Source: Pseudomonadota bacterium
Lineage (GTDB): Bacteria; Pseudomonadota; Gammaproteobacteria; Burkholderiales; Burkholderiaceae
Length of the DNA: 64,000 nucleotides
Assembly (NCBI GenBank): GCA_963205525.1
Contig: CAUJJP010000217.1
Coordinates: forward strand, 1-64,000
Direction: 5' to 3'
The first letter of the stretch is position 1; every line of letters starts with the position of its first letter. Position numbers and translations under genes: made by a program. Shown here in pieces: positions 18,927-29,741 of the stretch. The notes beneath the pieces were generated by a model. It worked only from the letters and a program-made list of their open reading frames with translations, made no database searches and was not told the DNA's origin.

Positions 18927-20507
18927 ATGAAGCTCAACGCCCTGCTCACTGCAACCGTGCTCGCCGCCGCCGCACTCGCCGCCAGCGCGCCGGCCAGCGC
19001 CAACACGCTGCGCTGGGCGGCGCAGAACGACGCCCTGACGATGGATCCGCACTCGCAGAACCACTCGACGACGCTCGCCATCCTGATGCACGCCTACGAG
19101 GGCCTGACCCGCTACGGCGTGAACCGCGAGATCGAGCCGGCGCTGGCCACCAAGTGGACCCAGATCAGCCCGACCCAGGTGCGCTTCGAACTGCGCAAGG
19201 GGGTGAAGTTCCACGACGGTTCGCCCTTCACCGCCGACGACGTGCTGTTCTCCTTCGCGCGCATCAAGCAGCCGCAGGGCACGATGCAGGCCTACGTCAC
19301 CGGCATCGCCGAGATCAAGAAGATCGACGACCACACGGTGGACTTCATCCTCAGCGCGCCCAACCCCATCCTGCTGCGCAACATCATCGACTTCCGCATC
19401 ATGAGCAAGTCGTGGTCGGAGAAGAACAAGACCACCAACACGCAGGACTACAAGGCGAAGGAGGAGAACTACGCCTCGCGCAACGTGATGGGCACCGGGC
19501 CCTACAAGATCACCGGCTGGACGCCCGACCAGCGCATCACGATGACGATCAACAAGGACTGGTGGGGCAAGCTCGACGGCAACGTGACCGAGGTGATCTA
19601 CACCCCGATCAAGTCCGACGCGACGCGGGTCGCCGCCCTGCTGTCGGGTGACGTCGACCTGCTGACCGACCTGCCGACCCAGGACGTCGCGCGCCTGCGC
19701 GCCGACAGCAAGCTCACCATCTTGGACGGCCCGGAAGTGCGAACCATCTTCCTGGCGCCCGACCTCGGCAGCCCGGAGCTGAAATACAGCAACGTCAAGG
19801 GCAAGAACCCGTTCGCCGACAAGCGCGTGCGCCAGGCGATGAGCAACACGATAGACCGCGAGGCGATCAAGCGCACCATCATGCGCGGGCTGTCGATTCC
19901 GGCCGCCATCATGGTCGCGCCGGGGGTGAACGGCCACTCGCCCGAGATGGACACGCCGGCCAAGGTCGACGTCGAGGGGGCGAAGAAGCTGCTCGCCGAG
20001 GCCGGCTACCCGGATGGCTTCGAGGTGCGGCTGAACTGCCCGAACAACCGCTACGTGAACGACGAGGAGATCTGCCAGGCCATCGTCGCCATGTGGGCGC
20101 GCATCGGCATCAAGGCCAGCCTGCTGGCCGAGAACATGGCCACCTTCAGCCAGAAGTTCCAGAACTTCGACTCCAGCATCTACCTGCTGGGCTGGGGGGT
20201 GGCGACCTACGACGCGCAGTACACGCTGCAGTCGCTGGTGCGCACCCGCAGCAGCGGCGCCGACGGCAACTTCAACTTCTCCAAGATCAGCGACCCGGTG
20301 GTCGACAAGCTGGTCGACGCGATGAAGACCGAGGTCGACGTCGCCAAGCGCAACGCCATGATCAAGGAGGCCTTGCAGCGCACCAAGGACGAGGTGCTGC
20401 TGATCCCGCTGCACCACCAGATGCGGCCGTGGGCGATGAAGACCAACGTCAGCACCATCCACCGCTCGGACGACCGGCCGGAGGCCCGCTACACCTCGGT
20501 GAAGTAA
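18927..20507 (+). CDS. Oligopeptide-type ABC transporter substrate-binding protein (family 5)
   Basis: 526 residues. A periplasmic solute-binding protein of the DppA/OppA type. The cleavable signal peptide ends ASAPASA-N. Family landmarks are HSQNHSTTLAILMHAYEGL, VRFELRKGVKFHDGSPFTADDV, NVMGTGPYKI and PFADKRVRQAMSNTIDREAI. No permease or ATPase gene follows; a strong terminator comes 43 bp after the stop. It is therefore an orphan binding protein that would have to use transporter subunits coded elsewhere. Substrate is unknown: peptides, glutathione or similar are possible from the family. Confidence 0.9.
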   Translation: MKLNALLTATVLAAAALAASAPASANTLRWAAQNDALTMDPHSQNHSTTLAILMHAYEGLTRYGVNREIEPALATKWTQISPTQVRFELRKGVKFHDGSPFTADDVLFSFARIKQPQGTMQAYVTGIAEIKKIDDHTVDFILSAPNPILLRNIIDFRIMSKSWSEKNKTTNTQDYKAKEENYASRNVMGTGPYKITGWTPDQRITMTINKDWWGKLDGNVTEVIYTPIKSDATRVAALLSGDVDLLTDLPTQDVARLRADSKLTILDGPEVRTIFLAPDLGSPELKYSNVKGKNPFADKRVRQAMSNTIDREAIKRTIMRGLSIPAAIMVAPGVNGHSPEMDTPAKVDVEGAKKLLAEAGYPDGFEVRLNCPNNRYVNDEEICQAIVAMWARIGIKASLLAENMATFSQKFQNFDSSIYLLGWGVATYDAQYTLQSLVRTRSSGADGNFNFSKISDPVVDKLVDAMKTEVDVAKRNAMIKEALQRTKDEVLLIPLHHQMRPWAMKTNVSTIHRSDDRPEARYTSVK

Positions 20508-20549
20508 GCCGCCGCCGACCCGCCTTCCAGCCGCGAGCCGGCACGCCAA

Positions 20550-20572
20550 GGGGCCCCGCGGGGCCCCTTTTT
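20550..20572 (+). terminator. Rho-independent terminator after the binding protein gene
   Basis: A perfect 8-bp GGGGCCCC stem with a 2-base GC loop is followed by TTTTT. It ends the plus-strand binding-protein transcript just before the amidohydrolase gene of the opposite strand. Confidence 0.9.
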
Positions 20573-20589
20573 CATGCGGCGCCGGGGGG

Positions 20590-21825
20590 TCAGAGACGGT
20601 CCGTCACCACCCGGCCGCCCTGCATCAGGAGCCGGATGCCGCGCTCGGGTGCGGCCAGCATGTCCAGGCCGGCGGCGGGGTCGCCGTCGACGATCAGCAG
20701 GTCGGCGTGTGCACCCGGCGCCAGCACGCCGAGCTCGCGCTCGCGGCCGAGCAGCCGGGCCGCCGTGTGGGTGGCGCTTTGCAGCAGGGCCAGCGGCGAC
20801 ATGGCGCTGGCGCGCAGCGCGAACTCGCTGTTCTGGCGCGCGTGCATGTGGCCCAGCAGGTCGGTGCCCAGGACCACCGGCACCCCTTCGGCGAGCGCGA
20901 TGCGCAACGCCTGCAGGCCGCGATCGGCGACCTGCTGCAGCTTGTCCAGCATCGCTGCCGACCAGCCCAGGCGCGCACCCTGCTCGGCCAGCGCGGCATA
21001 GGTGGCCAGCGTCGGCACGTAGTAGGTGCCCTGCGCCTTCATGACGCGCGCGCTCGCCTCGTCGATCAGGTTGCCGTGCTCGATGCTGCGCACCCCGGCC
21101 TGCGCGGCGCGCGTGACGGCGCGCGGCGAGTAGGCGTGCGCCAGGGCGTAGCGACCCGCGGCCTCGGCTTCCTCGACCGCGGCGCACAGCTCGTCCATGC
21201 TGTACTGGGTGCCCTCCAGCGGGTCGTTCGGGCTCGAGACGCCGCCGCCGGCCATGATCTTGATCTGGTCCACGCCCTGGCGGATCTGCTCGCGCACCGC
21301 GCGCCTCACCTCGGCCACGCCGTCGGCGACGACGCCGGCCAGGCCCAGGCCGGCGCAGGCGCAGTGCATGAGGCCGTGCACGCCCTGCGGCCGCAGGTCC
21401 GAGTGGCCGCCGGTCTGGGTGATGGACTGGCCGGCGACGAACAGCCGCGGGCCCTCGAACAGGCCGCGCGCCACCGCCTCGCGCAGGCCGCGGTCGGCCC
21501 CCGCGGCGTCGCGCACGGTGGTGAAGCCGCGCCGCAGCATGGCGGCCATGAGCTGCGCGCTCTCGGCCGCGACCAGCGAGGGCGGCGCCAGCGCCACCGC
21601 CGCCAGGTCGTGCGAGGTCGCCACCACGTGCACGTGGGCGTCGATCAGCCCCGGCAGCACGGCGCGGCCAGCGGCGTCGATCTCGCGCGCCACCTCGTCG
21701 ACGGCGAGTGGCTGCTGGGTCACGCAGGCGATGCGCCCGTCCTCGATGACCAGCGTGCTGCGCTCGCGAAAGACCGCCGCCTGGCTGTCGAACAGGCGCG
21801 CGTTGCGGATGACCTGACGCTGCAT
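20590..21825 (-). CDS. Metal-dependent amidohydrolase (imidazolonepropionase/prolidase-like)
   Basis: 411 residues. A TIM-barrel hydrolase of the amidohydrolase superfamily. It has the first metal motif IDAHVHV (His64 and His66), a central Lys in QIKIMAGGG that is probably carbamylated, further His ligands in LAHAYS and SIEHGNL, and the late Asp in VLGTDLLGH. The closest subgroup by motif is the Xaa-Pro dipeptidase/organophosphate acid hydrolase group; the substrate cannot be read from sequence. It is the last gene of the etfB-etfA-acdH-nmo operon, 22 bp after the nitronate monooxygenase gene. Confidence 0.85.
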   Translation of the reverse strand: MQRQVIRNARLFDSQAAVFRERSTLVIEDGRIACVTQQPLAVDEVAREIDAAGRAVLPGLIDAHVHVVATSHDLAAVALAPPSLVAAESAQLMAAMLRRGFTTVRDAAGADRGLREAVARGLFEGPRLFVAGQSITQTGGHSDLRPQGVHGLMHCACAGLGLAGVVADGVAEVRRAVREQIRQGVDQIKIMAGGGVSSPNDPLEGTQYSMDELCAAVEEAEAAGRYALAHAYSPRAVTRAAQAGVRSIEHGNLIDEASARVMKAQGTYYVPTLATYAALAEQGARLGWSAAMLDKLQQVADRGLQALRIALAEGVPVVLGTDLLGHMHARQNSEFALRASAMSPLALLQSATHTAARLLGRERELGVLAPGAHADLLIVDGDPAAGLDMLAAPERGIRLLMQGGRVVTDRL

Positions 21826-21847
21826 GGCGCGGTGCGCTGGTGAAGCT

Positions 21848-22801
21848 TCAGCCGATCGACAGCCTCGCGCGCGCCGCCCGGTACTCGCTGGCCAGGCGCG
21901 CGCACAGCTCGCGCGCCGGCAGCACCGCCTTCACGGCGGCGATGCCCTGGCCGCAGCCCCAGATGTCCTTCCAGGCCTTCGTGGCGCCGCCGCCGAAGTT
22001 CATCTGGCTGGGGTCGCTCTCGGGCAGGTTCTCGGGGTCCAGTCCGGCGTTGCGGATCGAGGGCTTGAGGTAGTTGCCGTGCACGCCGGTGAACAGGCTG
22101 GAGTAGACGATGTCGTCGCTGCTGCTGTCGACCACGCACTGCTTGTAGGCCGCGCTGGCGCGCGCTTCCTCGGTGGCGATGAAGGCGCTGCCGACGTAGG
22201 CGAAGTCCGCCCCCATGGCCTGCGCCGCGAGCACCGCGCCGCCGTGCGCGATCGACCCCGACAAGGCCAGCGGGCCGTCGAACCACTCGCGGATCTCCTG
22301 CACGAGGGCGAACGGGCTCTTCACCCCGGCGTGGCCGCCGGCCCCGGCGGCGACCGCGATCAGGCCGTCGGCACCCTTCTCGATCGCCTTCCTGGCGAAG
22401 GCGTTGTTGATCACATCGTGCAGCACCACGCCGCCCCAGCCGTGCACGGCGTCGTTGACGTCGCTGCGCGCACCCAGGCTGGTGATGACGATGGGCACCT
22501 TGTACTTGGCGCACAGCGCGAGGTCGTGGGTCAGCCGGTCGTTGGACTTGTGCACGATCTGGTTGATCGCGAACGGCGCCGCCGGCTGCCCGGGGTGGTC
22601 GCGGTTCCAGGCCGCCAGCGCCTCGGTGATCTCGGCCAGCCAGGCGTCGAGCTGCTCGGGCGGGCGCGCGTTGAGCGCCGGCATGGAGCCCACCACGCCG
22701 GCCGTGCACTGGGCGATCACGAGCTGCGGGTTGCTGACGATGAACAGCGGCGCGCCGATGATGGGCAGCGGCAGGTCGCGCAGGACTGCGGGCATGGCCA
22801 T
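21848..22801 (-). CDS. Nitronate monooxygenase-family flavoprotein
   Basis: 317 residues. An FMN-dependent TIM-barrel enzyme related to 2-nitropropane dioxygenase. Characteristic segments are PIIGAPLFIVSNPQLVIAQ, GADGLIAVAAGAGGHAG, LSGSIAHGGAVLAAQAMGAD and YVGSAFIATEEA. The ATG at 22801 overlaps the last base of the acyl-CoA dehydrogenase stop, so translation is coupled. Many members in fatty-acid operons may reduce or remove unwanted acyl or nitro compounds. The exact substrate here is unknown. Confidence 0.87.
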   Translation of the reverse strand: MAMPAVLRDLPLPIIGAPLFIVSNPQLVIAQCTAGVVGSMPALNARPPEQLDAWLAEITEALAAWNRDHPGQPAAPFAINQIVHKSNDRLTHDLALCAKYKVPIVITSLGARSDVNDAVHGWGGVVLHDVINNAFARKAIEKGADGLIAVAAGAGGHAGVKSPFALVQEIREWFDGPLALSGSIAHGGAVLAAQAMGADFAYVGSAFIATEEARASAAYKQCVVDSSSDDIVYSSLFTGVHGNYLKPSIRNAGLDPENLPESDPSQMNFGGGATKAWKDIWGCGQGIAAVKAVLPARELCARLASEYRAARARLSIG

Positions 22802-24576
22802 CAGAAGGCCTCCACCGGCATCGCCAGCACCGCCTCGCCGCCGCCGACCACGCTGTCGCGCAGACCCGGCACGCGGCTCAGGACGTGCTCGGCGTAGCCG
22901 TGCGCGGTGGCGATCTTGGCGCGCATGAAGTCGGCCTCCTCGCCGGCCGCGAGCCTGTCCTCGGCGGCAAGCAGGGCGCGCGCCATCTGCCAGCCGGCGA
23001 CCAGGTTGCCGGCCAGCAGCAGGTAGGGCACCGAGCCGGCGTAGGCCGCGCCGGGCTGCGCCTTGGCGTGGCCGACCATCCAGTCCACGACCTCGAGGTA
23101 GGCCTCGCGCGCCGCGCGCAGGCGCCTCAGCATGCTGCGCGCGGCGGCGCTGTCGCGCGCCGCGAGCAGCGCCTCGGTCGCCGCCACCTGCGACGCCAGC
23201 GCGCGTGCGGTGGCACCGCCGTCGCGCAGCGTCTTGCGGCCCACGAGGTCGTTGGCCTGGATCGCGGTCGTGCCCTCGTAGATGGTCAGGATCTTGGCGT
23301 CGCGGTAGAGCTGGGCGACGCCGGTCTCCTCGATGAAGCCCATGCCGCCGTGCACCTGCACCGCCAGGCTCGCCACCTCCAGGCTCATCTCGGTCGAGAA
23401 GCCCTTCACCAGCGGCACCAGGAATTCGTAGAAGGCCTGGTTCTGCGCCCGCGTCGCGGCGTCCGGGTGGACGTGGGCGGCGTCGAAGGCGGCCGCGGCG
23501 ACGCCGGCCATGGCGCGGCAGCCTTCGGTGAAGGCGCGCATCGCCAGCAGCATGCGCCGCACGTCGGGGTGGTGGATGATGCCGCCGCCGGCCGGCGTGC
23601 TGCCGTCCACCGAGCGGCCCTGCACGCGTTCGCGCGCGTAGCTCACCGCCATCTGGTAGGCACGCTCGGCAAGCGCGATGCCCTGCACGCCGACCGCGTA
23701 GCGCGCGGCGTTCATCATCACGAACATGTAGGCCAGGCCCTGGTTCTCCTGCCCCACCAGCTGGCCCACGGCGCCGCCGTGGTCGCCGTACTGCAGCACC
23801 GCGGTCGGGCTGGCCTTGATGCCCAGCTTGTGCTCCAGGCTCACGCACTGCACGTCGTTGCGCGTGCCGTCGGGCAGGATCTTGGGCACGATGAACAGGC
23901 TGATGCCCTTCACCCCATCAGGCGCGCCCACCACGCGCGCGAGCACCAGGTGGACGATGTTGTCCGCCATGTCGTGCTCGCCGTAGGTGATGAAGATCTT
24001 GGTGCCGAAGATGCGGTAGCTGCCGTCGGGCTGCGGCTCAGCGCGCGTGCGCACCGCCGCCAGGTCGCTGCCGGCCTGCGGCTCGGTGAGGTTCATGGTT
24101 CCGGTCCAGGCGCCCGAGATCATGGGCGGCAGGCAGGTCTGCTGTTGCTCGGCCGAGCCGGCGGTGAGCAAGGCCTCGATCGCGCCGTCGGTCAGCAGCG
24201 GGCACAGCGCGAAGCTGAGGTTGGCGCTGTTGAGGATCTCGGTGCAGGCAAAGCCTATGGTCTTGGGCAGGCCCTGGCCGCCGAACGCCGTCGGGTGCTG
24301 CAGGCCCTGCCAGCCACCCTCGACGAAGGCGCGGAAGGCCTGCTTGAAGCCGGGGCTGGTGCTCACCCGGCCGTCCTGCAGCGTCGCGGGCTGGACGTCG
24401 CCGCTGCGGTTCAGCGGTGCGACCACCGCCTCGTTGAACCTGGCCGCCTCCTCCAGCACCGCCTGTGCGGTGTCGGCACCGGCATCCTCGAAGCCCGGCA
24501 GGCGGGCGACGGCCTCGATGTCGGCGAGTTCGCGCAGCACGAACATCATGTCGCGGACGGGGGCGCGGTAGCTCAT
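22801..24576 (-). CDS. Long acyl-CoA dehydrogenase (DmdC-like)
   Basis: 591 residues, longer than the usual 380, as in the DmdC/FadE-like group with a C-terminal extension. An FAD enzyme making the 2,3-double bond of acyl-CoA and passing electrons to ETF. The motifs [20 protein letters not shown] and [19 protein letters not shown] are the FAD and substrate sites. The [29 protein letters not shown] region holds the usual catalytic and FAD contacts. It lies 76 bp downstream of etfA. The substrate could be a methylthio-propionyl or medium-chain acyl-CoA; the family does not settle which. Confidence 0.9.
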   Translation of the reverse strand: MSYRAPVRDMMFVLRELADIEAVARLPGFEDAGADTAQAVLEEAARFNEAVVAPLNRSGDVQPATLQDGRVSTSPGFKQAFRAFVEGGWQGLQHPTAFGGQGLPKTIGFACTEILNSANLSFALCPLLTDGAIEALLTAGSAEQQQTCLPPMISGAWTGTMNLTEPQAGSDLAAVRTRAEPQPDGSYRIFGTKIFITYGEHDMADNIVHLVLARVVGAPDGVKGISLFIVPKILPDGTRNDVQCVSLEHKLGIKASPTAVLQYGDHGGAVGQLVGQENQGLAYMFVMMNAARYAVGVQGIALAERAYQMAVSYARERVQGRSVDGSTPAGGGIIHHPDVRRMLLAMRAFTEGCRAMAGVAAAAFDAAHVHPDAATRAQNQAFYEFLVPLVKGFSTEMSLEVASLAVQVHGGMGFIEETGVAQLYRDAKILTIYEGTTAIQANDLVGRKTLRDGGATARALASQVAATEALLAARDSAAARSMLRRLRAAREAYLEVVDWMVGHAKAQPGAAYAGSVPYLLLAGNLVAGWQMARALLAAEDRLAAGEEADFMRAKIATAHGYAEHVLSRVPGLRDSVVGGGEAVLAMPVEAF

Positions 24577-24652
24577 GAGGGGTTCTCCTTCGGTGGCATG
24601 GACAAAGGGCGCCGGGCGTGGCCGCGGCGCCCTCGCTTGGCAGCGATGCGGG

Positions 24653-25585
24653 TCAGAGCTTGCCGACCAGCTCGGGCACCGCCTGGAACAGGTCCGCTTC
24701 CAGGCCGTAGTCGGCGACCGCGAAGATCGGCGCCTCCGGGTCCTTGTTGATGGCGACGATGACCTTGGAGTCCTTCATTCCGGCCAGATGCTGGATCGCG
24801 CCGCTGATGCCGCAGGCGATGTACAGCTGCGGCGCCACGATCTTGCCGGTCTGCCCGACCTGCCAGTCGTTGGGCGCGTAGCCGGCGTCCACCGCGGCGC
24901 GGCTGGCGCCGAGCGCGGCGCCGAGCTTGTCCGCCAGCGGGGTCAGCACCTCGTCGAACTTCTCGCTGCTGCCCATGGCGCGGCCGCCGCTGACGATGAT
25001 CTTGGCCGCCGTCAGCTCCGGCCGGTCGAGCTTGGCGATCTCGCTGCCGACGAAGCTGCTGCGGCCGGAATCGGCCACCGCCGCCAGGCTCTCCACGGCT
25101 GCGCTGCCGCCGCTGGCCGCGGCAGGGTCGAAGGCGGTGCCGCGCACCGTGATGACCTTGATCTTGTCGGCGCTCTTGACGGTGGCGATCGCGTTGCCGG
25201 CGTAGATCGGGCGCTCGAAGGTGTCGGCGTCGACGACGCGGGTTGCGTCGCTGATCTGCGCCACGTCCAGCAGCGCGGCCACGCGCGGCGCCACGTTCTT
25301 GCCGTGCGCGGTGGCCGGGAACAGGATGTGGCTGTAGCTGGCGGCGATGGCGAGCACCTGGGCGGCGACGTTCTCCGCCAGCTGCTCGCCCAGGCTGGCG
25401 CCGTCGGCGTGCAGCACCTTGGCCACGCCGGCGATCTGCGCCGCCGCCTGCGCGGCTGCGCCGGCGTTGTGGCCGGCCACCAGCACGTGCACGTCGCCGC
25501 CGCAGGCGCGCGCGGCGCTCACGGTGTTCAGGGTCGCGGCCTTGAGGCTGCCGTGGTCGTGTTCGGCTATGACGAGTGCGGCCAT
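24653..25585 (-). CDS. etfA: Electron transfer flavoprotein alpha subunit
   Basis: 310 residues. Binds FAD and, with EtfB, carries electrons from acyl-CoA dehydrogenases to ETF-ubiquinone oxidoreductase. The C-terminal FAD domain has [13 protein letters not shown], the [24 protein letters not shown] motif and [21 protein letters not shown]. It starts one base after the etfB stop and is followed by the acyl-CoA dehydrogenase, so the whole set forms one electron-transfer operon. Confidence 0.95.
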   Translation of the reverse strand: MAALVIAEHDHGSLKAATLNTVSAARACGGDVHVLVAGHNAGAAAQAAAQIAGVAKVLHADGASLGEQLAENVAAQVLAIAASYSHILFPATAHGKNVAPRVAALLDVAQISDATRVVDADTFERPIYAGNAIATVKSADKIKVITVRGTAFDPAAASGGSAAVESLAAVADSGRSSFVGSEIAKLDRPELTAAKIIVSGGRAMGSSEKFDEVLTPLADKLGAALGASRAAVDAGYAPNDWQVGQTGKIVAPQLYIACGISGAIQHLAGMKDSKVIVAINKDPEAPIFAVADYGLEADLFQAVPELVGKL

Positions 25586-25586
25586 C

Positions 25587-26336
25587 TCAGATCACCTTCG
25601 CTTCGTTCTTCAGCTTGTCGACCAGGGCGGCGACATCGGCCACCTTGACGCCGGCGCCGCGCTTGGGCGGCTCGGACACCTTCAGCGTTGCGATGCGCGG
25701 CGTCACGTCCACCCCCAGGTCGGCGGGCTTGACGACCTCCAGCGGCTTCTTCTTGGCCTTCATGATGTTGGGCAGGGTGACGTAGCGCGGCTCGTTCAGG
25801 CGCAGGTCGGTGCTCACCACCGCCGGCAGCGCCAGCGCCACCGTCTCCAGGCCGCCGTCGACCTCGCGCGTGACCTGGGCCTTGCCGTCGGCCAGCACCA
25901 GCTTGCTGGCGAAAGTGCCTTGCGGCCAGCCGGCGAGCGCGGCCAGCATCTGGCCGGTCTGGTTGCAGTCGTCGTCGATCGCCTGCTTGCCCAGCACCAC
26001 GAGCTGCGGCTGCTCCTTGTCGACCAGCGCCTTCAGCAGCTTGGCCACCGCCAGCGGCTGCAGCTCGGCGTCGGTCTCGACCAGGATGGCGCGATCGGCG
26101 CCGATCGCCATCGCGGTGCGCAGCGTCTCCTGGCATTGCGTGACGCCGCAGGAGACCGCGATCACCTCGGTGGCGACGCCCTTCTCCTTCAGCCTGACCG
26201 CCTCCTCGACGGCGATCTCGTCGAAGGGGTTCATGCTCATCTTGACATTCGCGATGTCGACTCCGCTGCCGTCGGACTTCACGCGTACCTTCACGTTGTA
26301 GTCGACGACGCGCTTGACCGGTACCAGCACCTTCAT
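25587..26336 (-). CDS. etfB: Electron transfer flavoprotein beta subunit
   Basis: 249 residues, exact family length. Begins [19 protein letters not shown] and contains [20 protein letters not shown] and the AMP-binding [21 protein letters not shown] loop. I chose the ATG at 26336; the frame is open upstream, but the added residues are not family-like. It is the first gene of the operon that continues into etfA and the acyl-CoA dehydrogenase. Confidence 0.96.
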   Translation of the reverse strand: MKVLVPVKRVVDYNVKVRVKSDGSGVDIANVKMSMNPFDEIAVEEAVRLKEKGVATEVIAVSCGVTQCQETLRTAMAIGADRAILVETDAELQPLAVAKLLKALVDKEQPQLVVLGKQAIDDDCNQTGQMLAALAGWPQGTFASKLVLADGKAQVTREVDGGLETVALALPAVVSTDLRLNEPRYVTLPNIMKAKKKPLEVVKPADLGVDVTPRIATLKVSEPPKRGAGVKVADVAALVDKLKNEAKVI

Positions 26337-26457
26337 TCGCGCAGCTCCTGTGGGATGGAAAGACAGACCGGGTCCGATTCTAGGAGCCGGGGCGGCGGCG
26401 GCCCGCACGGGCTGGCGCGACGCCCGAGCGGGCCAGGGTAAAAATCGAACGACCGTG

Positions 26458-27756
26458 CTATTTTACATCGTGCAGCGCAGCATGGGCGCCGCGATCGACG
26501 TCCACCCGAGTCAGCAGCAGGATGCCGGCGATGAAGAACAGGCCGGTGAACAGGATCGCCAGCCGATGATTGCCCGCGCTGAGCAGGGTCACCAGGCCAT
26601 AGGTCAGCGGACCGACGATGGCCGACAGACGGGTGGCAAACGCCCACAGGCCGAAGAACTCGGCACGCTGCGCCTGCGGCGCGAACAGCGCCGCCAGCGC
26701 GCGCCCGGCCGACTGGCTGGACCCCATGCACAGGCCGGCGAGCACCGCTGCGACCCAGAACAGCGGCGCCGTCTCGGCCAGGAAGGCCAGCACCGTCATC
26801 AGCACCCAGCCCCACAGCGTGACGGTCAGCGCCGGCCGGTGGCCGATGCGGTCCTGCCAGTAGCCGAAGGCGAAGGCGCCGATCGCCGACGCGATGTTGA
26901 CCAGGAACACGAGCAGCATGGTCTGGGTCTGCGCGAAGCCCAGCACCTGCTCGGCATAGACCGCGGCGAGCGCGATCACGACCGCGATGCCGGCCTGGTA
27001 GGCCAGCGCGCAGGCGAGCAGCCAGACGAAGTCGCGGTAGCGCCTGGCCTGACCCCAGGTGCGGCGCAGGCGCTGCAGCGAGGCCGTCACGCCTGCCGCC
27101 GCCGCCGGCTGCGCGAGCGCGCGCTCCTGCAGCAGGGCGAAGGTCGCAGTCGCGGCCAGCAGGTAGACCGCCGCGGTGATGAGCATGGTCACCGGCACGA
27201 AGCGCGTCGCCGTCCAGCCCTGCCCCTGGGCCCAGATCACGAAGCCCAGGCTCAGGCCCAGGGTCAGCATGCCGCCGCAGTAGCCGAAGCTCCAGCCCCA
27301 GCCGGAGACGCGGCCGAGCGCCTCGCGCCGCGCCAGCTCGGGCAGGAAGGCCGCAATCAGCGCCTCGCCCCAGGCGTAGCAGAGGTTGGAGACCACCACC
27401 GCGGCCACCGCCAGCCAGAGGTCGCCGGGGCCGGCGAACGCGAGCAGCGCGGTCGCCGCCACGCAGCCGGCGGTGGCGAGCGCGAGCAGCTTCTTCTTCG
27501 CCGCCCGCAGGTCGGCCCAGGCGCCGATGGCGGGCATGCTCAACATCACGATCAGGCTGGACAGCGCCAGGGTGAGCGTCCAGGCGAAGGTGGCCCAGTC
27601 GGCGTTGCCCGCCACCACGCCGACGAAGTAGGCGTTGAAGACCGCCGTCAGCACCACCGTCGTGTAGCCGGAGTTGGCGAAGTCGTACATCGCCCAGCCG
27701 AAGACCTCGCGCCGGCTGACGCCGGGGTTCAGGGTCTCAGGGTCGAACAAGGCCAT
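26458..27756 (-). CDS. MFS transporter of the UMF1/Atg22-like family
   Basis: 432 residues with 12 predicted hydrophobic segments. The start [27 protein letters not shown] is the Atg22/UMF1 signature. [17 protein letters not shown] is the cytoplasmic loop between the second and third helices. The substrate is unknown; yeast Atg22 exports amino acids from the vacuole. It stands alone, 121 bp from etfB in the same direction, and 140 bp after the Na/Pi gene, with a hairpin between. Confidence 0.85.
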   Translation of the reverse strand: MALFDPETLNPGVSRREVFGWAMYDFANSGYTTVVLTAVFNAYFVGVVAGNADWATFAWTLTLALSSLIVMLSMPAIGAWADLRAAKKKLLALATAGCVAATALLAFAGPGDLWLAVAAVVVSNLCYAWGEALIAAFLPELARREALGRVSGWGWSFGYCGGMLTLGLSLGFVIWAQGQGWTATRFVPVTMLITAAVYLLAATATFALLQERALAQPAAAAGVTASLQRLRRTWGQARRYRDFVWLLACALAYQAGIAVVIALAAVYAEQVLGFAQTQTMLLVFLVNIASAIGAFAFGYWQDRIGHRPALTVTLWGWVLMTVLAFLAETAPLFWVAAVLAGLCMGSSQSAGRALAALFAPQAQRAEFFGLWAFATRLSAIVGPLTYGLVTLLSAGNHRLAILFTGLFFIAGILLLTRVDVDRGAHAALHDVK

Positions 27757-27809
27757 CGGTGCTCCGCGCAGGCGCCCGCACAGGGGGATGCGACAGGCAG
27801 CGGTCGGCC

Positions 27810-27841
27810 CTCGGGCCTGCTGCCCGTGGCAGCGGGCCGAG
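27810..27841. terminator. Long GC hairpin between the Na/Pi gene and the MFS gene
   Basis: Near-perfect arms (CTCGGGCCTGCTGCC against GGCAGCGGGCCGAG) with a 3-base loop. It lies in the 140-bp gap downstream of the Na/Pi gene. There is no T-run, so it is a probable but unproven transcription stop. Confidence 0.45.
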
Positions 27842-27896
27842 CGGGCATTCTGTCATCCGGCACCCGCACCCGGCCGGGCCGGCGCCAGCGACCCCC

Positions 27897-29594
27897 TCAG
27901 CCTGCGCCGCCGGGCGTCGCCGACGCCGTGCCCCCGTTGCCGACGCGGACCGCGGGCACGCGCAGCGGCAGCTCGCCGGCGGCGTCGAGCACCGGGTAGG
28001 CCGCCGCCGCCACGTGGGCGTGGATGCGCGCGAGGTCGCGCACCACGTCCAGGTGCAGGGTGCTGGACTCCAGGCTCTCGCGGCGCGCCTCGCGCAGGCG
28101 CTCGAAGTGGGCCTCGGACGCCGCCTCCACCGCGCGCCGGAACGCGCTCTTGCGATCCAGCAGCGCGTGCGCCACCTTCAGGTCCTGCGACACCAGCAGC
28201 GCCAGCGCCAGCCGCAGGTCGTCCTGCAGCTGGCGGTGCAGGGTCCGGATCTCGGCCGCGCCGTCGTCGGAGAAGCTGAGTCGGCGCTTGATCTTCTTGC
28301 CCGCGAGGTCGAGCAGGTTGCGGTCGACGATGTCGCCGATGTGCTCGAGGTTGATCGCGAAGGCCATGATCTCCATCGCGCGCCTGCCCTCGGTCTCGTC
28401 CAGGCTGTCGCGCGTGACCTTCACCAGGTAGAGCTTGATCGCCTCGTGCAGGCGGTCGATGGTGTCGTCGGCGTCGGCCACCGCCTGCACCTGCTTGCGG
28501 TCGCCGTCCATCAGGGCCTGCATGGCGTCGTCCAGCATGTGCTGGACCAGGTCGCCCAGGTGCAGGGTCTCGCGCGTGGCGCTGGCCAGCGCCAGCGGCG
28601 GCGAGTCCAGCGCCGCCGCATCCAGGTAGCGCGGTGCCGCCGGGTCCGGGGGCAGCTGGGGGTCGGGCAGCAGGCGCTGCAGCGCGCGCGCGACCGGCCC
28701 CAGCCAGGGCAGGAAGACGAGCGCCAGCGCGAGGTTGAACCCCAGGTGCGCGCCCGCCACCAGGCGCGCCGGGTCGCCGATCCAGCGCTGCAGCCACAGC
28801 GCCAGCAGGCTGCTCAGCGGCAGCAGGGCCAGGGCCCCTGCGGCGCGCATGGCGAGGTTGCCGATAGACAGCCGCCGGCCGGCGGGCGAGCGCGTGCCAG
28901 CCTCCAGCACCGGGTTGAGCGCCGTCCCCAGGTTGGCGCCGAGCACGAGGGCGATCGCCGCCGCCGGGGTCAAGAAGCCCGAGCCCGCGAGTGACATCGT
29001 CAGCAGCACCACCGCCAGGCTGGAGTGCGCCGCCCAGGCCGCCAGCGCACCGAGCAGCAGGCTGCCCAGCGGCGCCGCGGTGAGCGCCTGCAGGACCGCA
29101 CGCGAGGACGGTGCGTGCTCGGCCGGCGCCAGCGACTGCAGCAGCGCGTGCAAGGCCAGCAGCATCAGCCCGAGGCCGATCGCGCAGCGACCGAGGTCGC
29201 GTGCCCGGGTGCGCCGGCCGCGCCGAAACAGCAGCACCCCCAGCGCCAGCAGCACCGGCGCCGCCGCCGAGATATTGAAGGACAGCAGCTGCGCCACCAG
29301 CGCGGTGCCGATGTTGGCGCCCAGCATCACCGCCAGCGCCGGCATCAGCGGCACCAGCCCGCCGGACGCCAGCGAGACCGTCCTCAGCGCGGTGGCGGTG
29401 CTGCTTTGCACCAGCAGCGTGACCCCGGCGCCGGCGAGCAAGGCCCGCGCGCGGTTGCCCAGCGCCGCGCCCAGCCAGCGTCGCAGGTCGCTGCCGGCGG
29501 CGCGCACGATGCCGCTGTGCACCATGTGCAGGCCCCACAGCAGCAGCGCCACGCCGCCCAGGAGGTCGAGCAGGATGGAGGAGCCCTCAGGCAT
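27897..29594 (-). CDS. Na/Pi cotransporter-family protein with PhoU-like C-terminus
   Basis: 565 residues. The N-terminal 330 residues hold two inverted repeats typical of the NptA/YjbB family, each with a QSST/GANIGT-type motif (LVQSSTATALRT, MLGANIGTALV, LVLGANLGTALNP). Such proteins move phosphate, usually exporting or importing with sodium. The C-terminal third is helical with PhoU-like segments (LGDLVQHMLDDAMQALM, EIMAFAINLEHIGDIVDRNLL). It lies between the methionine-synthase-like fusion gene and the MFS gene. A regulatory role of the PhoU part is inferred from other proteins. Confidence 0.88.
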   Translation of the reverse strand: MPEGSSILLDLLGGVALLLWGLHMVHSGIVRAAGSDLRRWLGAALGNRARALLAGAGVTLLVQSSTATALRTVSLASGGLVPLMPALAVMLGANIGTALVAQLLSFNISAAAPVLLALGVLLFRRGRRTRARDLGRCAIGLGLMLLALHALLQSLAPAEHAPSSRAVLQALTAAPLGSLLLGALAAWAAHSSLAVVLLTMSLAGSGFLTPAAAIALVLGANLGTALNPVLEAGTRSPAGRRLSIGNLAMRAAGALALLPLSSLLALWLQRWIGDPARLVAGAHLGFNLALALVFLPWLGPVARALQRLLPDPQLPPDPAAPRYLDAAALDSPPLALASATRETLHLGDLVQHMLDDAMQALMDGDRKQVQAVADADDTIDRLHEAIKLYLVKVTRDSLDETEGRRAMEIMAFAINLEHIGDIVDRNLLDLAGKKIKRRLSFSDDGAAEIRTLHRQLQDDLRLALALLVSQDLKVAHALLDRKSAFRRAVEAASEAHFERLREARRESLESSTLHLDVVRDLARIHAHVAAAAYPVLDAAGELPLRVPAVRVGNGGTASATPGGAG

Positions 29595-29741
29595 CTTGTT
29601 CAGTCATGTCCGGCGCCGCGCGCCACCCGGCACGTCTGCCTGCGGACCATGATGCCGGCGCCCGCATGCCGCAGCAAGCGCAGGGGCGGGCCGCGCCGCT
29701 GGCCCCGCCCGTGCTGCCCGCACCGCCCGCACCGCACGGGT

